A stretch of DNA of 47,575 nucleotides from DASSLY01 sp035689185 (GTDB lineage Bacteria > Actinomycetota > Actinomycetes > Actinomycetales > Dermatophilaceae). A model generated the notes under the pieces. The model ran no database searches. It was not told the DNA's origin and saw nothing but the letters and a program-made list of their open reading frames with translations. Shown here piece after piece: positions 45,438 through 47,575 of this stretch. Position 1 is the first letter of the stretch. The number at the start of each line of letters is the position of its first letter. The stretch is taken from positions 1-47,575 of the forward strand of contig DASSLY010000039.1 in NCBI GenBank assembly GCA_035689185.1, given 5' to 3'. The translations under genes were made by a program, and so were the position numbers.

Positions 45438-46360
45438 CGGGTGGCCTCGAACCAGGCCACCGTCTCCGCCAGCCCGGCGCGCAGCGGGACCGGCGTCACG
45501 TCGGGGAACAGGCCGCGCAGCACCTCGTTGGCGGCCTGGGAGTGCGCCACGTCGCCCGGGCGCGGCGCCTCGTGCCGACGGGCCGCGGAGCGGCCGGTCA
45601 CGGACTCCAGCACCGCGATCAGGTCGTTCAGCGACGTGTTGGTCCCGAACGCGAGGTTGACCGGCTCGGGATGGGACAGCCGGCGCAGCGCGCAGTCCAG
45701 CAGCACGCGGCATACCGTCCCGACGAAGGTGAAGTCGCGCGACTGGGTCCCGTCGCCGTAGACCGTCAGCGGGCGGCCGTCGAGCAGCGCGTCGACGAAC
45801 GCCGGGATGGCGGCCGCGTACGCGTGGCCGGCCGCCTGCCCCGGGCCGTAGACGTTGAAGAACCGGAACGCCACCGTCTGGAGGCCGTACGACTGCTGGT
45901 AGGCCAGCGTGTACTGCTCCGTGGCCAGCTTCGACACCGCATACGGGCTCATCGGGCGCACCCACTCCCGCTCCGACTTCGGCAGTGCCGGGTTCATCCC
46001 ATAGACCGAGCTGGACGAGGCGCTCAGCACGTGCCGGACCCCCGCGGCACGTGCCTGCTCGAGCAGCACCAGCGTCCCGGTGGCGTTGGCGGCGTGGCTG
46101 GCGAGGGGGTCGGCGATGCTGCGGGGGACGCTCGGCAACGCCGCGAGGTGGGCCACGGAGTCGACTCCGTCGACCGCCTGCTGGACCGCGTCGGGGTCCA
46201 GCAGCGAGGCTTCCACGAAAGCAACGGGCAGGTCGCCCAGGTTGTCCTTGGCTCCAGTGGACAGGTCGTCCAGGACGACGACGTCGACGCCCTGGCTGAC
46301 CGCGAGGCGGGCCAGATTGGAACCGATGAAGCCGGCCCCCCCGGTGATCAACAGACGCAC
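45434..46360 (-). CDS. NAD-dependent nucleotide-sugar epimerase (4-epimerase type)
   Basis: 308 residues, extended SDR family: GGAGFIGSNLARLA at the N-terminus, SSSSVYG with catalytic Ser near 117, Tyr140-x3-Lys144 in SPYAVSKLATE, and FRFFNVYGPGQ. It resembles TviC/WbpP-type UDP-HexNAc 4-epimerases; the exact substrate is inferred from the neighbouring dehydrogenase. GTG 46360 has GGAG 5 bp upstream. First gene of a two-gene unit. The 261-bp space to the next gene (46361-46621) must hold divergent promoters, but no clear elements are seen. Confidence 0.88.
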   Translation of the reverse strand: MRLLITGGAGFIGSNLARLAVSQGVDVVVLDDLSTGAKDNLGDLPVAFVEASLLDPDAVQQAVDGVDSVAHLAALPSVPRSIADPLASHAANATGTLVLLEQARAAGVRHVLSASSSSVYGMNPALPKSEREWVRPMSPYAVSKLATEQYTLAYQQSYGLQTVAFRFFNVYGPGQAAGHAYAAAIPAFVDALLDGRPLTVYGDGTQSRDFTFVGTVCRVLLDCALRRLSHPEPVNLAFGTNTSLNDLIAVLESVTGRSAARRHEAPRPGDVAHSQAANEVLRGLFPDVTPVPLRAGLAETVAWFEATR

Positions 46361-46621
46361 TACAGCTCCAACCTCGGTCCATCCAGCAGCCGACTCATGG
46401 GTCTGCACGATCATAGGGGCGACCGCAGCCAAAAGGTCGGTGGAGGTGGCACTCCACCCTTGACGTCGGTCAGGGGAGTCAACGGCCGGGTCGCTGGCCG
46501 ACCTTCGGATGGCATCATGGTGGCCGGCCCGCCGACGCGGACGGCACGACCTGCCGGACCCCGACCTGGCCGTGCCGCGGCGGGCGTTGGAGGGTGCGGA
46601 TGAGCGCGCGGGAGGAGACCG

Positions 46622-47182
46622 ATGAGCGCCCGTGACCTGCTGCCGGTCGCGGCGGCCCGGTTCGGTGAGGTGGTGTATGCGGTCCCAGCGGACCGTTGGG
46701 GCGCTCCGACCCCGTGCACGCAGTGGTCGGTCCGCGACGTGCTGAACCACGTCGTCGCCGAGCACCTGTGGGTGCCGTACCTGCTCGGCGGTGGCACCGT
46801 GGCGGAGGCGGGCGACCGCTTCGACGGCGACATGCTGGGAAGCGACCCGGTCCGGGCGTGGGACGAGGCGATCGGGGAGTCGCTGTCGGCGTGGCAGGAC
46901 GTGACCGACGAGACCCCGGTGGCGCTCTCGCGGGGCGAGACGCCGGCGGGGGACTACGCCGCGGAGATGTTGCTCGACCTCACCGTGCACGCCTGGGACC
47001 TGGCCCGTGGCGCCGGGGTCGACGACCGGCTGGAACGGCGTTCGGTGGCGGCGTCGCTCGGGTTCGCGGAGGCGCATGCGCCGGAATGGGCGCATTCGGG
47101 GATGTTCGCCGAACCGGTCGACGCCGACACCGACGACCCGCAGGACCGGCTGCTGGCGCTGCTCGGCCGCGACCCCCGGTGA
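46622..47182 (+). CDS. TIGR03086-type DinB-fold metal-binding protein
   Basis: 186 residues. Early PTPCTQWSVRDVLNHVVAEHLW (in parts, with His43) and LLDLTVHAWDLARGAG (His123) match the TIGR03086/mycothiol maleylpyruvate isomerase N-terminal family, a four-helix metal-binding fold common in actinobacteria. It probably handles mycothiol- or thiol-dependent reactions; the substrate is unknown. GGGAGGAG lies a few bases before ATG 46622. Not obviously linked to the polysaccharide genes. Confidence 0.85.
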   Translation: MSARDLLPVAAARFGEVVYAVPADRWGAPTPCTQWSVRDVLNHVVAEHLWVPYLLGGGTVAEAGDRFDGDMLGSDPVRAWDEAIGESLSAWQDVTDETPVALSRGETPAGDYAAEMLLDLTVHAWDLARGAGVDDRLERRSVAASLGFAEAHAPEWAHSGMFAEPVDADTDDPQDRLLALLGRDPR

Positions 47183-47359
47183 GCCACGCCCCGGCGGCGC
47201 CGGTCGGTTGGTCCTGACGCTCATCGCCTGCGTGCGCTGGTACGGCGAGCGGCGCGTGCCGGGCTCAAGACGGGGCCGACGCCGGAATCACCCCCCGGGG
47301 TAGGTCGGCCAGGGCGGCGAAGCTAGGCCGTGCGCTCCTTCCCTGAGATGGCGATCTCC

Positions 47360-47575
47360 TCAGGTCGACACCTGCGACGGGGCGCCGGGATCGGCGAGGT
47401 GGCCGGCATACCAGGCGGGGAAGGCCAGCAGGTAGGGAAGCGTGACGTCGGCCCCCGCGGCGCGCAGTGCCGCCTCGTCGTTCGCGCCCGAGGCGACGCC
47501 CACGGCATACGCACCGCAGGCAGCGGCGGCGGCCATGTCGCCGGGGTGGTCCCCGACGTAGACCGACGCCCCCTG
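47360..47575 (-). CDS. HAD-family phosphatase, C-terminal part (partial)
   Basis: The last 71 codons of a minus-strand gene whose 5' end is outside the window. The sequence VYVGDHPGDMAAAAACGAYAVGV (in two parts) is HAD motif IV with the GD-x3-D acidic pair, followed by LRAAGADVTLPYLLAFPAWY, typical of phosphoglycolate-phosphatase-like HAD hydrolases. A small hairpin (47342-47364, CCTGAG…CTCAGG with an inner GAGAT/ATCTC) overlaps and follows the stop and may terminate it. The gap 47183-47359 has no other feature. Confidence 0.85.
   Translation of the reverse strand, partial: QGASVYVGDHPGDMAAAAACGAYAVGVASGANDEAALRAAGADVTLPYLLAFPAWYAGHLADPGAPSQVST

Overview
The window is high-GC DNA (about 70% or more by eye) with GTG/ATG starts, many 4-bp stop/start overlaps and a set of actinobacterial marker genes: RbpA, OpcA, SufR with a Rieske protein inside the suf operon, acVLRF1 and a TIGR03086-type (mycothiol-linked) protein. 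The gene order gap-pgk-tpi-secG, tkt-tal-pgi-zwf-opcA-pgl, ctaB/ctaA and sufR-B-D-C-S-U-T fits an actinomycete of the Micrococcales; a family near Intrasporangiaceae is my guess, not something the sequence proves. No rRNA, tRNA, CRISPR array or transposase gene was seen.

Layout. 1-2911 (+): lower glycolysis (end of gap, pgk, tpiA), then secG and rbpA. 2908-14121 (-): one long, tightly packed run tkt-tal-pgi-zwf-opcA-pgl, which makes transaldolase, transketolase and the oxidative pentose-phosphate entry enzymes together. It is followed by a possible tiny membrane protein, a lipoprotein, an NRAMP-related transporter with altered metal-site motifs, and a PRC-barrel-like protein. 14392-18764: haem O/A synthesis (ctaB forward, ctaA reverse), separated by a nuclease-like AbiEi/DUF559 gene that sits between two related GC-rich tandem-repeat arrays. 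18781-20234 (-): a two-gene ABC exporter. 20314-27007 (+): a complete suf iron-sulfur cluster operon with its repressor SufR; the upstream region has an operator-like inverted repeat and a DtxR/IdeR-like box.

26981-30039 (-) is the most interesting accessory locus. A small protein that I read as EACC1-like overlaps by 4 bp an 889-residue protein with a caspase (metacaspase-like) protease domain, a canonical EF-hand loop, a helical-repeat segment, a duplicated linker encoded by a palindromic repeat, and a large polytopic membrane region. This looks like a caspase-effector conflict or programmed-death module. It is divergent from an acVLRF1 ribosome-rescue factor.

30835-46360 is mainly a surface polysaccharide locus. 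It has a low-molecular-weight tyrosine phosphatase and a tyrosine autokinase/chain-length protein (control); a 4,6-dehydratase, aminotransferase, phosphoglycosyl transferase and acetyltransferase (a Pgl-like route to a lipid-linked diacetamido sugar); a double glycosyltransferase in one chain; a Wzy-like polymerase and a Wzx-like flippase in visibly lower-GC DNA; and a UDP-sugar dehydrogenase plus epimerase. A secreted PQQ-type sugar dehydrogenase lies at its left edge. The window ends with a TIGR03086 protein and the 3' end of a HAD phosphatase.
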